Of a stretch of DNA of 64,000 nucleotides, positions 8,288 to 16,954 are shown piece by piece. The notes under the pieces were generated by a model, which worked only from the letters and a program-made list of their open reading frames with translations, was not told the origin of the DNA and did no database searches. The position numbers and the translations under genes are program-made. Position 1 is the first letter of the stretch; each line of letters starts with the position of its first letter. The DNA is from Streptomyces sp. NBC_00659 (GTDB taxonomy: Bacteria > Actinomycetota > Actinomycetes > Streptomycetales > Streptomycetaceae), in contig NZ_CP109031.1 of the NCBI RefSeq assembly GCF_036226925.1, positions 7,564,001 to 7,628,000 on the forward strand. The letters are read 5' to 3'.

Positions 8288-8305
8288 GTTGTGCGCGTGC
8301 ACAAC
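8288..8305. promoter_or_regulatory. Palindromic operator candidate (GTTGTGC-N4-GCACAAC)
   Basis: Perfect 7-bp arms surround GCGT. It lies 53 bases from the regulator start and 111 bases from the first importer gene, the expected place for a shared operator in a divergent regulator-target pair. Confidence 0.5.
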
Positions 8306-8415
8306 GGGCGGGCGCCACCGGTGGGCTCCCGCCGCGTTTCGGCCGCAGCCCGTGGACGGGGGTCTCCGCCGGTGCTGAGGTGAGCGCCACACCGAGCGAG
8401 GACAAGGGAGATGCC

Positions 8416-9222
8416 ATGGGCGGTTCCGCTCTGCTCGTGCGGGAACTGTCGGTCGGATACGGCCCCGTACGCGCACTGCGTCATGTGTCGTTGGAGGTGC
8501 CCGAGGCATCCGTGGTGACGGTCCTCGGCGGCAACGGCGCGGGCAAGACGACGCTGCTGCGGGCGGTGTGCCGGACCCTCTCCTTCCACGGGGGAGCGGT
8601 CACCGGTGGCACGGTCACTCTCGGCGGACGCCCGCTGGACCGGCTGCCGCCGGACCGGGTGGTGGCCGCCGGGGTGTCCCAGGTCCCGGAAGGGCGGCGG
8701 GTGTTCAGCCGGATGACGGTCGCGGACAATCTGCGCGCCGGCGCCCTCGGCGGCACCGGCGGCCGCGTCGGCAGGGCGCGCGCCCTGCGGCGGGTGCACG
8801 AGCTGTTCCCCGTCCTCGCCGACCGTGCCGACCAGCGGGCGGGGCTGCTGTCCGGCGGGGAACAGCAGATGCTCGCGGTCGGCCGGGCGCTCATGGGCGC
8901 TCCCAGGGTGCTGCTGCTCGACGAGCCCTCCCTCGGGCTCGCTCCGCTGATGGCCGCGCGGATCGCCGACACCGTGCGGGAGATCAACGAACAGGGCACC
9001 TCCGTCCTGCTCGTCGAACAGAACGCCGCCCTGGCCCTGCGCCTCGCGTCCCGTGCCTACGTCCTGGAGGTCGGCGAGGTCACGCTGTCCGGTCCCGCGG
9101 ACGAACTCGCCGCCTCCGACGAGGTGCGCCGCCGCTATCTCGGCGTGGTCGACGAGGACGCCGCGGCCGACGGGGCGGCCACGCCCGACGGCCTTCCGTC
9201 CCTGACCCGCTGGAAGGGGTGA
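8416..9222 (+). CDS. livF: Branched-chain-amino-acid-type ABC importer ATPase (LivF)
   Basis: A 268-residue ATP-binding subunit. Walker A is GGNGAGKTT (38-46), the signature LSGGEQQ (145-151), and Walker B VLLLDE (165-170). The segment GVSQVPEGRRVFSRMTV is typical of LivF. ATG 8416 follows AAGGGAG. It begins a five-gene operon with spacings of 7, -4, -8 and -4 bases. Unusually the ATPases precede the permeases and the binding protein comes last. The imported solute could be an amino acid, urea or an amide; sequence alone does not decide. Confidence 0.88.
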   Translation: MGGSALLVRELSVGYGPVRALRHVSLEVPEASVVTVLGGNGAGKTTLLRAVCRTLSFHGGAVTGGTVTLGGRPLDRLPPDRVVAAGVSQVPEGRRVFSRMTVADNLRAGALGGTGGRVGRARALRRVHELFPVLADRADQRAGLLSGGEQQMLAVGRALMGAPRVLLLDEPSLGLAPLMAARIADTVREINEQGTSVLLVEQNAALALRLASRAYVLEVGEVTLSGPADELAASDEVRRRYLGVVDEDAAADGAATPDGLPSLTRWKG

Positions 9223-9229
9223 ACCCACC

Positions 9230-10165
9230 ATGGAAGAACGCGACAACGCGCCAACCCGCCCGGCCGTTCCGGCAACCGCGCCAACCCGCCCGGCCGTTCC
9301 GGCAACCGCGTCGGCCCGCCCGGCCGCTCCGCAGGCCGCGAAGGCCCGACCGGAGGCTCCGGAGTCAGTGCCCTCCGGCATCCCGCCGCTCGACGTCCGG
9401 GACGTGACCGTCCGCTTCGCCGGGCTGACGGCGCTCGACGCGGTGAGCTTCACCGTGCGGCCGGGCACCGTGCACGCCCTCATCGGCCCGAACGGGGCCG
9501 GGAAGTCCACCTGCTTCAACGTGCTGTCCGGTGTGTGCCGGCCCGCCGCCGGAAGCGTCCGCCTCGGGGAGCAGGAGCTCACCGGCCTGCCGCCCCACCA
9601 GATCGCCGGGCTCGGCGTGGCCCGGATCTTCCAGAACCTCGCCCTGCCCGCGCACGCCACGGTCGAGGACTGCCTGATGCTCGGCCGGCACCGGCTGACC
9701 CGCGCCGGATTCCTCGCCGCAGGTCTGCGGCTGCCCTCGGCGGTCCGCGAGGACCGGCGCCACCGCGAACGCGTCCGCGAGATCGCCGCGTTCGTGGGCC
9801 TTCAGCGACAGCTCGGCCGGCCCGCCGGTTCGCTCCCGTACGGGCAGCAGAAGCTCGCCGAGCTCGCCCGGGCCCTGTGCATGGAACCCCGGGTCCTGCT
9901 CCTGGACGAACCCGTCGCCGGCATGACCGCCGACGAACGGCGCCGGACCGCCGCGGTCGTGGCGGGGGTCCGCGACAGCCTCGGCATCTCGATCGTGCTC
10001 GTGGAACACGACATGGGGGTGGTGATGCGGCTCGCGGACGCGGTGACCGTACTCGACTTCGGGCGCCGGATCGCCGACGGCGCCCCCGCAGACGTACAGA
10101 ACGATCCGGCGGTGGTGCGTGCCTATCTGGGCGAGCGCGCCGAGCCAGAGGAGACCGCGTCATGA
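9230..10165 (+). CDS. livG: Branched-chain-amino-acid-type ABC importer ATPase (LivG)
   Basis: A 311-residue ATPase partner of LivF. About 50 extra residues precede the domain, made of three PTRPAVPATA-type decapeptides that correspond to a 30-bp DNA tandem repeat. Walker A is GPNGAGKST (86-94). The family-typical SLPYGQQKLAELARAL replaces the usual LSGGQ at 201-216, and Walker B is VLLLDEP. The ATG lies seven bases after the livF stop. The Pro/Ala-rich extension is not part of the nucleotide-binding fold and may be a recent expansion. Confidence 0.88.
   Translation: MEERDNAPTRPAVPATAPTRPAVPATASARPAAPQAAKARPEAPESVPSGIPPLDVRDVTVRFAGLTALDAVSFTVRPGTVHALIGPNGAGKSTCFNVLSGVCRPAAGSVRLGEQELTGLPPHQIAGLGVARIFQNLALPAHATVEDCLMLGRHRLTRAGFLAAGLRLPSAVREDRRHRERVREIAAFVGLQRQLGRPAGSLPYGQQKLAELARALCMEPRVLLLDEPVAGMTADERRRTAAVVAGVRDSLGISIVLVEHDMGVVMRLADAVTVLDFGRRIADGAPADVQNDPAVVRAYLGERAEPEETAS
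9251..9340 (+). repeat. 30-bp in-frame tandem repeat in livG
   Basis: Two exact 30-base copies (9251-9280, 9281-9310) and a degenerate third (9311-9340) encode PTRPAVPATA, again PTRPAVPATA, and SARPAAPQAA. Because the unit is a multiple of three, copy-number change would keep the reading frame. Confidence 0.92.
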
Positions 10166-11052
10166 GCACCTTCGTCGAACTCCTGCTCAACGGCCTGTCC
10201 ATGGGCTCCGTCTACGCCCTCATCGCCCTGGGCTTCGTCGTCATCTTCCGGGCCACCGAGGTCGTCAACTTCGCGCACGCCTCCCTGCTGCTCGCGGGCG
10301 GCTATGTCACCGCGACCCTCCACGACGACATCGGCTTCTGGCCCGCCCTGCTCGCCGGGGTCGCGGGCGCCGCGCTGGTGGGGGCCGCCGTGGAGTTCCT
10401 GGTGATGCGCCGCTACCGGGGCTCCGACCAGAGCGTCCTCGCCATCGTCACCATCGGCGTCGACATCCTGCTCACCACCGAACTGACCCGGCGGATCGGC
10501 ACGGACGTGCTGGCGCTGGGCGACCCCTGGGGCAACGCCGTCCTCACCGTCGGCCCTGTCTCCATCGCCCACACCCGGATCGCGGCGTTCGTCGCGGCGG
10601 CCCTGCTCATCACGGCCTTCCTGCTGGCCTTCCGCTACACGTCCTGGGGCGTGGCGATGCGCGCCGCCGCGGAGAGCCCGGAGACCGCCGCCCTGATGGG
10701 GGTCCGGCTCGGCCGGGTGTCGCTGGGGGCCTGGGCGGTGGCCGGCGGCCTCGCGGCCGTCGCCGCGCTGTTCCTGACCGTCTTCCCGACACCCGGGCTG
10801 GAACGTGCCACCTCGCTGGCCGCGCTCAAGGCGTTCCCCGCGGCGATCCTCGGCGGCCTCGACTCGACCACCGGCGCGCTGGTCGGCGGACTCCTCGTCG
10901 GCGTCACCGAGTCCCTGGCCACCGGCTACCAGAGCGACCTCACCTTCCTCGGGCGCGGCCTCGGCGACCTCGCGCCCTACGTGGTCATGGTCGCGATCCT
11001 GCTCATCCGGCCCGCCGGGCTGTTCGGCACGAAGGAGCTCGCCCGTGTCTGA
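10162..11052 (+). CDS. livH: Branched-chain-amino-acid-type ABC permease (LivH)
   Basis: A 296-residue permease with about eight membrane helices. It shows the family opening LLNGLSMGSVYALIALGFVVIFRATEVVNFAH and the cytoplasmic coupling segment SPETAALMGVRLGRVSLGAWAVAGGLAAVAA. The ATG overlaps the livG stop (ATGA), showing translational coupling. It forms the translocation channel with LivM. Confidence 0.9.
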   Translation: MSTFVELLLNGLSMGSVYALIALGFVVIFRATEVVNFAHASLLLAGGYVTATLHDDIGFWPALLAGVAGAALVGAAVEFLVMRRYRGSDQSVLAIVTIGVDILLTTELTRRIGTDVLALGDPWGNAVLTVGPVSIAHTRIAAFVAAALLITAFLLAFRYTSWGVAMRAAAESPETAALMGVRLGRVSLGAWAVAGGLAAVAALFLTVFPTPGLERATSLAALKAFPAAILGGLDSTTGALVGGLLVGVTESLATGYQSDLTFLGRGLGDLAPYVVMVAILLIRPAGLFGTKELARV

Positions 11053-12178
11053 GGTCCTCACCCACGACGAGGCGGGCAGCGCCTCCCGCCCCGCCCGCCG
11101 GCGCACGATCCGGCTCCCCGCGGCCCGGACCGCCGCCGGGACGGCCGGCGCCGTCCTGCTGCTCGCGCTGCCCTTCTACGTCGACCGCTTCTGGCTGCAG
11201 GCCGGACTGTTCGCGATGGCCGCCGCGATCGGCGCCATCGGCCTGAACCTCCTGACCGGCGCGACCGGACAGCTCTCCATGGGGCACGCCTTCTTCCTCG
11301 CGGTCGGCGCCTACGGGTACTGCGTGTTCGCCGCCGACGGGGGCGACGGGCTGACCGGGCTCGGACTGCCCGCCTGGCTCGCGGCCGTGCTCGCCGTGGC
11401 CGTCTCCGGGATCGCCGGGGGCCTGTTCAGCCCGATCGCGGGACGGCTGCGCGGCGCCTACCTCGGCATCGCCACGCTCGCCCTGATCTTCATCGGCCAG
11501 CACGTCCTGTTCAACGCCCGGGATCTGACGGGCGGCTTCAACGGCCGCGACGTACCGCCGCTCAGCCTCTTCGGGCTCACCTTCGACGACCGCGAGCTGG
11601 TCGTCGCGAACGTGCCCTTCGGCTCGGCCGAGAAGCTCTGGTACGTGGGTCTGCTGCTGCTCCTCGGCTGCGGGCTCTTCGCCCGAGGGGTGCTGCGCGG
11701 CCGGCCCGGCCGGGCGATGAACGCGATCCGCGACCACCGGATCGCGGCCGGGGTGATCGGCGTGCCCGTCGCCCGGTACCGCGCCGGTGTCTTCGTCCTG
11801 TCCTCGATGTACGCGGGCCTGGCCGGGGTGCTGCTCGCCCTGGTCTTCCAGCGCACGGTGCCCGACTACTTCGGGATCACTCTCTCGCTCGACTATCTCG
11901 CCATGATCGTCATCGGCGGGCTCGGCTCGGTGGCCGGGGCGGTCGCCGGGGCCGTGTTCGTCTCGCTGCTGCCCCAGCTGCTGACCCGCTACAGCGACAC
12001 CCTTCCCCTGGTCTCCGACCCGGGCATGGGCGGGATCGCGCCGGGTGAGGCGGCCCGGTACCTGTACGGCGCCGCCGTCGTGGCGGTGGTGCTCTTTCTT
12101 CCGGGCGGCCTGGTCAGGGTGGCCGCCCGGCTTCGCGTCAAGCCCCGTCCCGGGGCCACTCCAGGGGAGGAACGATGA
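11045..12178 (+). CDS. livM: Branched-chain-amino-acid-type ABC permease (LivM)
   Basis: A 377-residue permease. After a polar N-terminus of about 35 residues it has around ten helices, including the family blocks IGLNLLTGATGQLSMGHAFF and MNAIRDHRIAAGVIGV near the coupling loop. GTG 11045 overlaps the last eight bases of livH. It pairs with LivH in the membrane. Confidence 0.9.
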   Translation: MSEVLTHDEAGSASRPARRRTIRLPAARTAAGTAGAVLLLALPFYVDRFWLQAGLFAMAAAIGAIGLNLLTGATGQLSMGHAFFLAVGAYGYCVFAADGGDGLTGLGLPAWLAAVLAVAVSGIAGGLFSPIAGRLRGAYLGIATLALIFIGQHVLFNARDLTGGFNGRDVPPLSLFGLTFDDRELVVANVPFGSAEKLWYVGLLLLLGCGLFARGVLRGRPGRAMNAIRDHRIAAGVIGVPVARYRAGVFVLSSMYAGLAGVLLALVFQRTVPDYFGITLSLDYLAMIVIGGLGSVAGAVAGAVFVSLLPQLLTRYSDTLPLVSDPGMGGIAPGEAARYLYGAAVVAVVLFLPGGLVRVAARLRVKPRPGATPGEER

Positions 12179-13437
12179 GAACGACACACACCGCGCGGCT
12201 GGCCGCCGGGGCGCTGGCCGCCCTGCTCGTGCTGGCCGGATGCAGCTCCAAGGCCAAGGACGACGGCGGCGACAAGCAGTCGGCCGGCGGCGTGAAGACC
12301 GGTGAGGGGATCTCCGGGAAGACGATCAGCCTCGGAGTGCTCACCGACATGAGCGGTGTCTACGCGACGCTCGGCAAGAGCGTCACCCAGGCCCAGCAGC
12401 TCTATGTGAAGCAGACCAACGCCGCCGGCGGCGTCTGCGGCTACAAGCTGGCGCTCACGGTCCGCGACCACGGCTACGACCCGCAGAAGGCCGTCTCCGG
12501 CTACACGGAGCTGGCACCGAAGGTGCTGGGCTTCACCCAGTTCATCGGCTCGCCGTTCGTCGCGGCCGTCAAGCAGCGCATCGACGGCCAGGACAAGGCC
12601 CTGGTCCTGCCGCAGGCCTGGTCGGCCACCCTGCTGGGCAGCCCGTACATCCGGCCCATCGGCTCCACGTACGACATCGAGACGATCAACGCGATCGACT
12701 TCCTGATGAAGGAGAAGGGCCTGAAGAAGGGCGACAGCATCGGCCATGTGTACTTCGAGGGCGACTACGGAGAGAACGCTCTGACGGGCTCCCGGTACAT
12801 GGCGAAGCAGTCGGGGCTCAAGGTCGTCGAGCAGAAGATCAAACCCACGGACAACGACATGACCGGTCAGGTCGTCGCGCTGAAGAAGGCCGGGGTGAAG
12901 GCCGTCGTGATCAGCGCGGGACCGCGGCAGGCGGCCTCGCTCGTCGGGGTCGCGGCGGCCGGCAAGTTCAATGTGCCGATCATCGGCAACAACTCGGCGT
13001 TCGCCCCGCAGCTCCTGGCCACCGCGGCGGCCCCGGCGCTGGAGGCGAACTACTACGTCGCGAACCCCTCGCTGCCGATCGGAGCGGACACCCCGAAGGC
13101 GAAGAAGCTGGTCGCGGACTACAAGGCCGCCTATCCGAAGGACTCCCTGGACAACGGCGTGGTGGCCGGCTGGACGGCCGCGACGGCGTTCGGCGAGGCG
13201 CTGAAGAAGGCCTGCGCGGCCAAGGACCTCACCCGTGAGGGCGTCGACAAGGCCCTGCTGACCATCGACGCCCTCGACACGGGGTTCGGCATCCCGCAGG
13301 ACTTCACCGACCCGAAGTCGGCGTCGTCGAAGGAGAGCGTCATCCTCCAGCCCGACAAGAACGCCGTGGGCGGGATGAAGGTCGTCCGTGAGGCGGAGGC
13401 CTCGTCCGTCGCCCAGGGGTACACACCCGGCGCCTGA
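12175..13437 (+). CDS. livK: ABC importer substrate-binding lipoprotein (LivK-like)
   Basis: A 420-residue periplasmic-binding-fold lipoprotein. The signal peptide ends in the lipobox LAGC with the lipidated Cys at 23. A short Lys/Asp/Gly linker leads into the Leu/Ile/Val-binding-type fold (ISLGVLTDMSGVYATLGKS). Its ATG overlaps the livM stop. Two hairpins follow, ending the operon. Ligand unknown: the family binds branched-chain or aromatic amino acids, urea and amides. Confidence 0.9.
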   Translation: MRTTHTARLAAGALAALLVLAGCSSKAKDDGGDKQSAGGVKTGEGISGKTISLGVLTDMSGVYATLGKSVTQAQQLYVKQTNAAGGVCGYKLALTVRDHGYDPQKAVSGYTELAPKVLGFTQFIGSPFVAAVKQRIDGQDKALVLPQAWSATLLGSPYIRPIGSTYDIETINAIDFLMKEKGLKKGDSIGHVYFEGDYGENALTGSRYMAKQSGLKVVEQKIKPTDNDMTGQVVALKKAGVKAVVISAGPRQAASLVGVAAAGKFNVPIIGNNSAFAPQLLATAAAPALEANYYVANPSLPIGADTPKAKKLVADYKAAYPKDSLDNGVVAGWTAATAFGEALKKACAAKDLTREGVDKALLTIDALDTGFGIPQDFTDPKSASSKESVILQPDKNAVGGMKVVREAEASSVAQGYTPGA

Positions 13438-13460
13438 CTCCGGCGCACGCCCGGCGCATG

Positions 13461-13494
13461 ACCCACTGCGCTCCCGCGCGGGAGCGCAGTGGGT
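13461..13494. terminator. 17-bp palindromic terminator after livK
   Basis: ACCCACTGCGCTCCCGC and its exact complement abut at 13477/13478, giving a perfect inverted repeat with no separate loop (the inner bases must open). It starts 24 bases after the livK stop. Confidence 0.75.
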
Positions 13495-13505
13495 CCGCAC
13501 AGCGG

Positions 13506-13537
13506 AAGGGCCCCGAACCGTGTGGTTCGGGGCCCTT
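13506..13537. terminator. Hairpin terminator between convergent livK and pssA
   Basis: A perfect 14-bp stem, AAGGGCCCCGAACC with its complement, carries a GTGT loop. It lies 18 bases downstream of the pssA stop on the minus strand and can act in both directions. Confidence 0.85.
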
Positions 13538-13554
13538 CGGCGTCGTACGGGGTG

Positions 13555-14409
13555 TTACGGGAGCTGTGCGGCTCGCGCCTCACGTCGGTTGCCCCGGAAG
13601 TTGTTCACCCGGCGGGCCGTGGCGAACAGCGGGATCACCGCGCCCATGACCAGCTGGAGCGCGCAACCGGTCTGGAGGAGCAGCTGGCCGCCGGGGGCGT
13701 CGAACGCCCAGGCCGCCAGGAGCGCCATCGAGAGCACGATCCAGGAGAGCATCGCCACCGCGAGGCGGCCACGCGGCTTGGGGTACTCGACCCGGCTCAC
13801 CATCAGCCACGCGGTGCCCATGATCGCCATGAGCGTGGCGACGAAGGGGAGCTCCAGCAGGATGATCGAGACCACCGTCAGCGCGCCGAACGGGCTCGGC
13901 ATGCCCTGGAACGTGCCGTCCTTCACCGTGACGCAGGAGAATCTCGCGAGCCTCAGCACCACGGCCAGGAGCACCACGATCGCTCCGACCGCCGCCACCT
14001 TCTGGTAGGCGTCGTCCGCGACCATGCCGTAGACCAGCACGAAGTACGCCGGTGCGAGACCGAAGCTGATCAGGTCGGACAGGTTGTCCAGCTCGGCGCC
14101 CATGGGGGAGGAGCGCAGCTTGCGGGCCACCAGGCCGTCGAACAGGTCGAAGATCGCGGCGCAGAGCATGAGGATCACGGCCGTCGCGGCGGAGTGACGG
14201 GCCATGCCCGACTCGTCGCTGCCCGTGAGGTGCGGGATCAGGATGCCGGTGGTGGTGTAGTACACCGCCATGAAGCCGCAGGTCGCGTTGCCCAGCGTGA
14301 GCGTGTCCGCTATCGAGAGGCGGAGCGAGAGAGGCATCTCCTCGTCGTCGTCCACCTCATCGGCCTCCGGAACCCAGCCGGCCTGTGTCTCGGGATCAAT
14401 CACGGTCAA
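13555..14409 (-). CDS. pssA: CDP-diacylglycerol-serine O-phosphatidyltransferase
   Basis: A 284-residue membrane enzyme making phosphatidylserine from CDP-diacylglycerol and serine, the first step to phosphatidylethanolamine. The CDP-alcohol phosphotransferase motif is intact: D91-G92, A95-R96, G104, D108 and D112. About eight hydrophobic helices surround it. Its first 14 bases overlap the end of psd, so the two genes are co-translated. The N-terminus is acidic and unusually long (about 25 residues before the first helix). Confidence 0.93.
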   Translation of the reverse strand: MTVIDPETQAGWVPEADEVDDDEEMPLSLRLSIADTLTLGNATCGFMAVYYTTTGILIPHLTGSDESGMARHSAATAVILMLCAAIFDLFDGLVARKLRSSPMGAELDNLSDLISFGLAPAYFVLVYGMVADDAYQKVAAVGAIVVLLAVVLRLARFSCVTVKDGTFQGMPSPFGALTVVSIILLELPFVATLMAIMGTAWLMVSRVEYPKPRGRLAVAMLSWIVLSMALLAAWAFDAPGGQLLLQTGCALQLVMGAVIPLFATARRVNNFRGNRREARAAQLP

Positions 14410-15043
14410 TTCGAGTCACCCCAGCCACGGTCTTCTGACCGACCTCCACGTCGACCTCGACACCCTCGGGGAGGTAGATGTCCACGCGAGAGCCGAAGCG
14501 GATCAGGCCGATCCGCTCACCCTGCTCGACCTTCGTCCCCTGCGGGATGTAGGGCACGATGCGACGGGCGACGGCGCCGGCGATCTGGATCATCTCGATG
14601 TCACCGAGCTCGGTGTCGAAGTGCCAGACGACGCGCTCGTTGTTCTCGCTCTCCTTGTTGAACGCCGGGACGAACCCACCGGGGATGTGCTCGACCGACG
14701 TCACCGTGCCGGAGAGTGGCGCGCGGTTGACGTGGACGTTGAGCGGGCTCATGAAGATCGCGACGCGGGTGCGCCCGTCCTTCCACGGCATGATGCTCTG
14801 CACCACTCCGTCGGCGGGCGAGATGACCCGGCCCTGCGTGATCTCACGCTCGGGGTCGCGGAAGAACCACAGCATCCCGGCCGCGAGCGCGGTGGCGGGT
14901 ACGGCCACGGCCTTGGCCGCGCCGGAACGGCGCGAACGGGCCAGGCTGAGTGCTGCGGTGGCAACGGTCGGGAGAAGCCACGGCGATGCTCCGCGCGCGA
15001 GGCGGACCCGGCCGCGAGGTGCAGAGGTTTGGCTGTGGGGCAT
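14396..15043 (-). CDS. psd: Phosphatidylserine decarboxylase, short form
   Basis: A 215-residue self-cleaving pyruvoyl enzyme that converts phosphatidylserine to phosphatidylethanolamine. The cleavage motif is F183-G184-S185, where Ser becomes the pyruvoyl group. D78 in SPADG and H104 in SPLNVHVNR are the likely processing residues. A single hydrophobic segment near residues 43-60 anchors it. This is the compact actinobacterial/archaeal type rather than the longer E. coli type. It lies directly upstream of pssA. Confidence 0.92.
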   Translation of the reverse strand: MPHSQTSAPRGRVRLARGASPWLLPTVATAALSLARSRRSGAAKAVAVPATALAAGMLWFFRDPEREITQGRVISPADGVVQSIMPWKDGRTRVAIFMSPLNVHVNRAPLSGTVTSVEHIPGGFVPAFNKESENNERVVWHFDTELGDIEMIQIAGAVARRIVPYIPQGTKVEQGERIGLIRFGSRVDIYLPEGVEVDVEVGQKTVAGVTRIDRD

Positions 15044-15168
15044 GGATGACCTTCGTAGCGGATGATGCCGCGCTCGAACGGGGGACGGCGGCTTTCACGC
15101 GATCGTACCGGTCGCAGACCGCAACTGGGCAAGCCAAGATGCGGAGTCGACGGCTGAAGAGAGCTGAC

Positions 15169-15201
15169 GGGGTGTGATCTTTTTCGCGAAGAAAACACCC
15201 C
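15169..15201. terminator. Imperfect hairpin after the acyl-CoA dehydrogenase gene
   Basis: GGGGTG (15169-15174) pairs with CACCCC (15196-15201), and an inner TTTTC/GAAAA stem closes a GCGAA loop, with a six-base bulge on one side. It lies 13 bases beyond the stop on the minus strand and may end the ethylmalonyl-CoA operon. Confidence 0.45.
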
Positions 15202-15213
15202 GAACCCGGACAT

Positions 15214-16419
15214 CTAGCCCTGGAGTCGATACTCTTCGAGCAGTCGGCGCCCGATGATCATTTTCTGGATCTCGGCGGTACCCTCGCCGATCAGCAGCAT
15301 CGGCGCCTCACGGTAGAGGCGTTCGATCTCGTACTCCTTGGAGAAGCCGTAGCCGCCATGGATCCGGAAAGCATCTTCCACGACCTCTTTGCAGTACTCG
15401 GAGGCGAGGTACTTCGCCATCCCTGCTTCGAGGTCGTTTCGTTCCCCGGAGTCCTTTTTGCGAGCCGCGTTCACCATCATTGCATGGGCGGCCTCGACCT
15501 TGGTAGCCATCTCGGCCAACTTGAACTGGATCGCCTGGTGCTGAGCGATGGCCTTGCCGAAAGTGTGACGTTGCTGGGCGTATGAGACGCCGAGCTCAAA
15601 TGCACGCTGTGCGACGCCGCAGCCACGAGCCGCGACATTGACGCGGCCGACCTCGACTCCGTCCATCATTTGGTAAAACCCTCGGCCGGTGGTGCCGCCG
15701 AGGACCCGATTGGCCGGAATGCGCAGTCCGTCCATGATGAGTTCGGTCGTGTCGACGCCCTTGTAACCCATCTTGTCGATCTTCCCGGGGATGGTGAGGC
15801 CGGGGCGGACCTCTCCGAAGCCGGGCTCCTTCTCCACGAGGAAGGTCGTCATCGACTTGTGGGGCGCCGTGCCCTCGGGGTGTCCTTCGTCACTCCGGAC
15901 GAGAACGGCCACCAGATTCGATGATCCACCGTTCGTCAGCCACATCTTCTGGCCGTTCAGGACGTACTCGTCGCCGTCCTTGACCGCCTTGGATGTGATC
16001 GCCGACACATCCGAGCCGAGCGCCGGCTCCGACATCGAGAAGGCGCCGCGCGTCTCACCGAGCGCCATGCGGGGCAGGAAGTAGTCCTTCTGCTCCTGCG
16101 TCCCGTGCTGCTTGAGCATGTACGCCACGATGAAGTGGGTGTTGATGATGCCGGAGACCGACATCCAGCCGCGGGCGATCTCCTCGACGCACAGCGCGTA
16201 CGTGAGGAGGGACTCGCCGAGACCGCCGTACTCCTCGGGGATCATCAGCCCGAAGAGGCCCAGCTCCTTGAGGCCGTCGACGATCGCTTGCGGGTACTCG
16301 TCGCGGTGCTCCAGCTCGTTCGCGACCGGGATGATCTCCTTGTCCACGAAATCGCGGACGGTGGAGAGGATCTCCTGCTGGACGTCGGTCAGACCGGCGG
16401 TCTGGGCGAGTCGCGCCAT
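15214..16419 (-). CDS. Acyl-CoA dehydrogenase, probable methylsuccinyl-CoA dehydrogenase
   Basis: A 401-residue FAD enzyme with the complete three-domain acyl-CoA dehydrogenase fold. Landmarks are AFSMSEPALGSDVS and MWLTNGGSSNLVAVL around the flavin, and the C-terminal LLIGEGTAEIQ, whose E379 is the usual catalytic base position. Its place in the ethylmalonyl-CoA operon points to oxidation of methylsuccinyl-CoA to mesaconyl-CoA. It is much shorter than the roughly 550-residue proteobacterial enzyme for that step as I recall it, so the substrate is inferred from context. Confidence 0.85.
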   Translation of the reverse strand: MARLAQTAGLTDVQQEILSTVRDFVDKEIIPVANELEHRDEYPQAIVDGLKELGLFGLMIPEEYGGLGESLLTYALCVEEIARGWMSVSGIINTHFIVAYMLKQHGTQEQKDYFLPRMALGETRGAFSMSEPALGSDVSAITSKAVKDGDEYVLNGQKMWLTNGGSSNLVAVLVRSDEGHPEGTAPHKSMTTFLVEKEPGFGEVRPGLTIPGKIDKMGYKGVDTTELIMDGLRIPANRVLGGTTGRGFYQMMDGVEVGRVNVAARGCGVAQRAFELGVSYAQQRHTFGKAIAQHQAIQFKLAEMATKVEAAHAMMVNAARKKDSGERNDLEAGMAKYLASEYCKEVVEDAFRIHGGYGFSKEYEIERLYREAPMLLIGEGTAEIQKMIIGRRLLEEYRLQG

Positions 16420-16421
16420 GA

Positions 16422-16949
16422 CTACTTCTCCGTCTTCTTTTCCGCGGGTGCGGTGAGTTCGGGCCGGCCGGGCTGCTCGCCGCCGCGCTCCTTGATGTAC
16501 GTCTCGGTGGGGACCATGACCTTGCGGCGGAACACGCAGACCAGCGTGCCGTCCTGCTTGTAGCCCTTGGTCTCCACGTAGACGATCCCGCGGTCCGACT
16601 TGGACCGGGAGGGCGTCTTGTCGAGGACCGTGGTCTCGCCGTAGATCGTGTCGCCGTGGAAGGTCGGCGCCACGTGCTTCAGTGACTCGACCTCCAGGTT
16701 GGCGATCGCCTTGCCCGAGACGTCCGGCACGGACATGCCGAGGAGCAGCGAGTAGATGTAGTTGCCCACGACGACGTTCTTGCCGAAATCGGTCGTCTTC
16801 TCCGCATAGTTGCTGTCCATGTGGAGGGGGTGGTGGTTCATGGTCAGCAGACAGAAGAGGTGGTCGTCGTACTCCGTGACCGTCTTCCCGGGCCAGTGCT
16901 TGTAGACCGCCCCGACCTCGAACTCTTCGTAGGTGCGTCCGAACTGCAT
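16422..16949 (-). CDS. MaoC-type hydratase, probable mesaconyl-CoA hydratase
   Basis: A 175-residue single hot-dog-fold protein. The hydratase motif reads T-M-N38-H-H-P-L-H43-M-D45, so the catalytic Asp of classical R-specific enoyl-CoA hydratases is Asn here while the His is kept. Context suggests hydration of mesaconyl-CoA to beta-methylmalyl-CoA. The better-known proteobacterial enzyme is about twice as long. Two bases separate it from the dehydrogenase gene, so they are certainly co-transcribed. The C-terminus is a polar, Lys/Glu-rich tail. Confidence 0.85.
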   Translation of the reverse strand: MQFGRTYEEFEVGAVYKHWPGKTVTEYDDHLFCLLTMNHHPLHMDSNYAEKTTDFGKNVVVGNYIYSLLLGMSVPDVSGKAIANLEVESLKHVAPTFHGDTIYGETTVLDKTPSRSKSDRGIVYVETKGYKQDGTLVCVFRRKVMVPTETYIKERGGEQPGRPELTAPAEKKTEK

Positions 16950-16954
16950 GGTGC

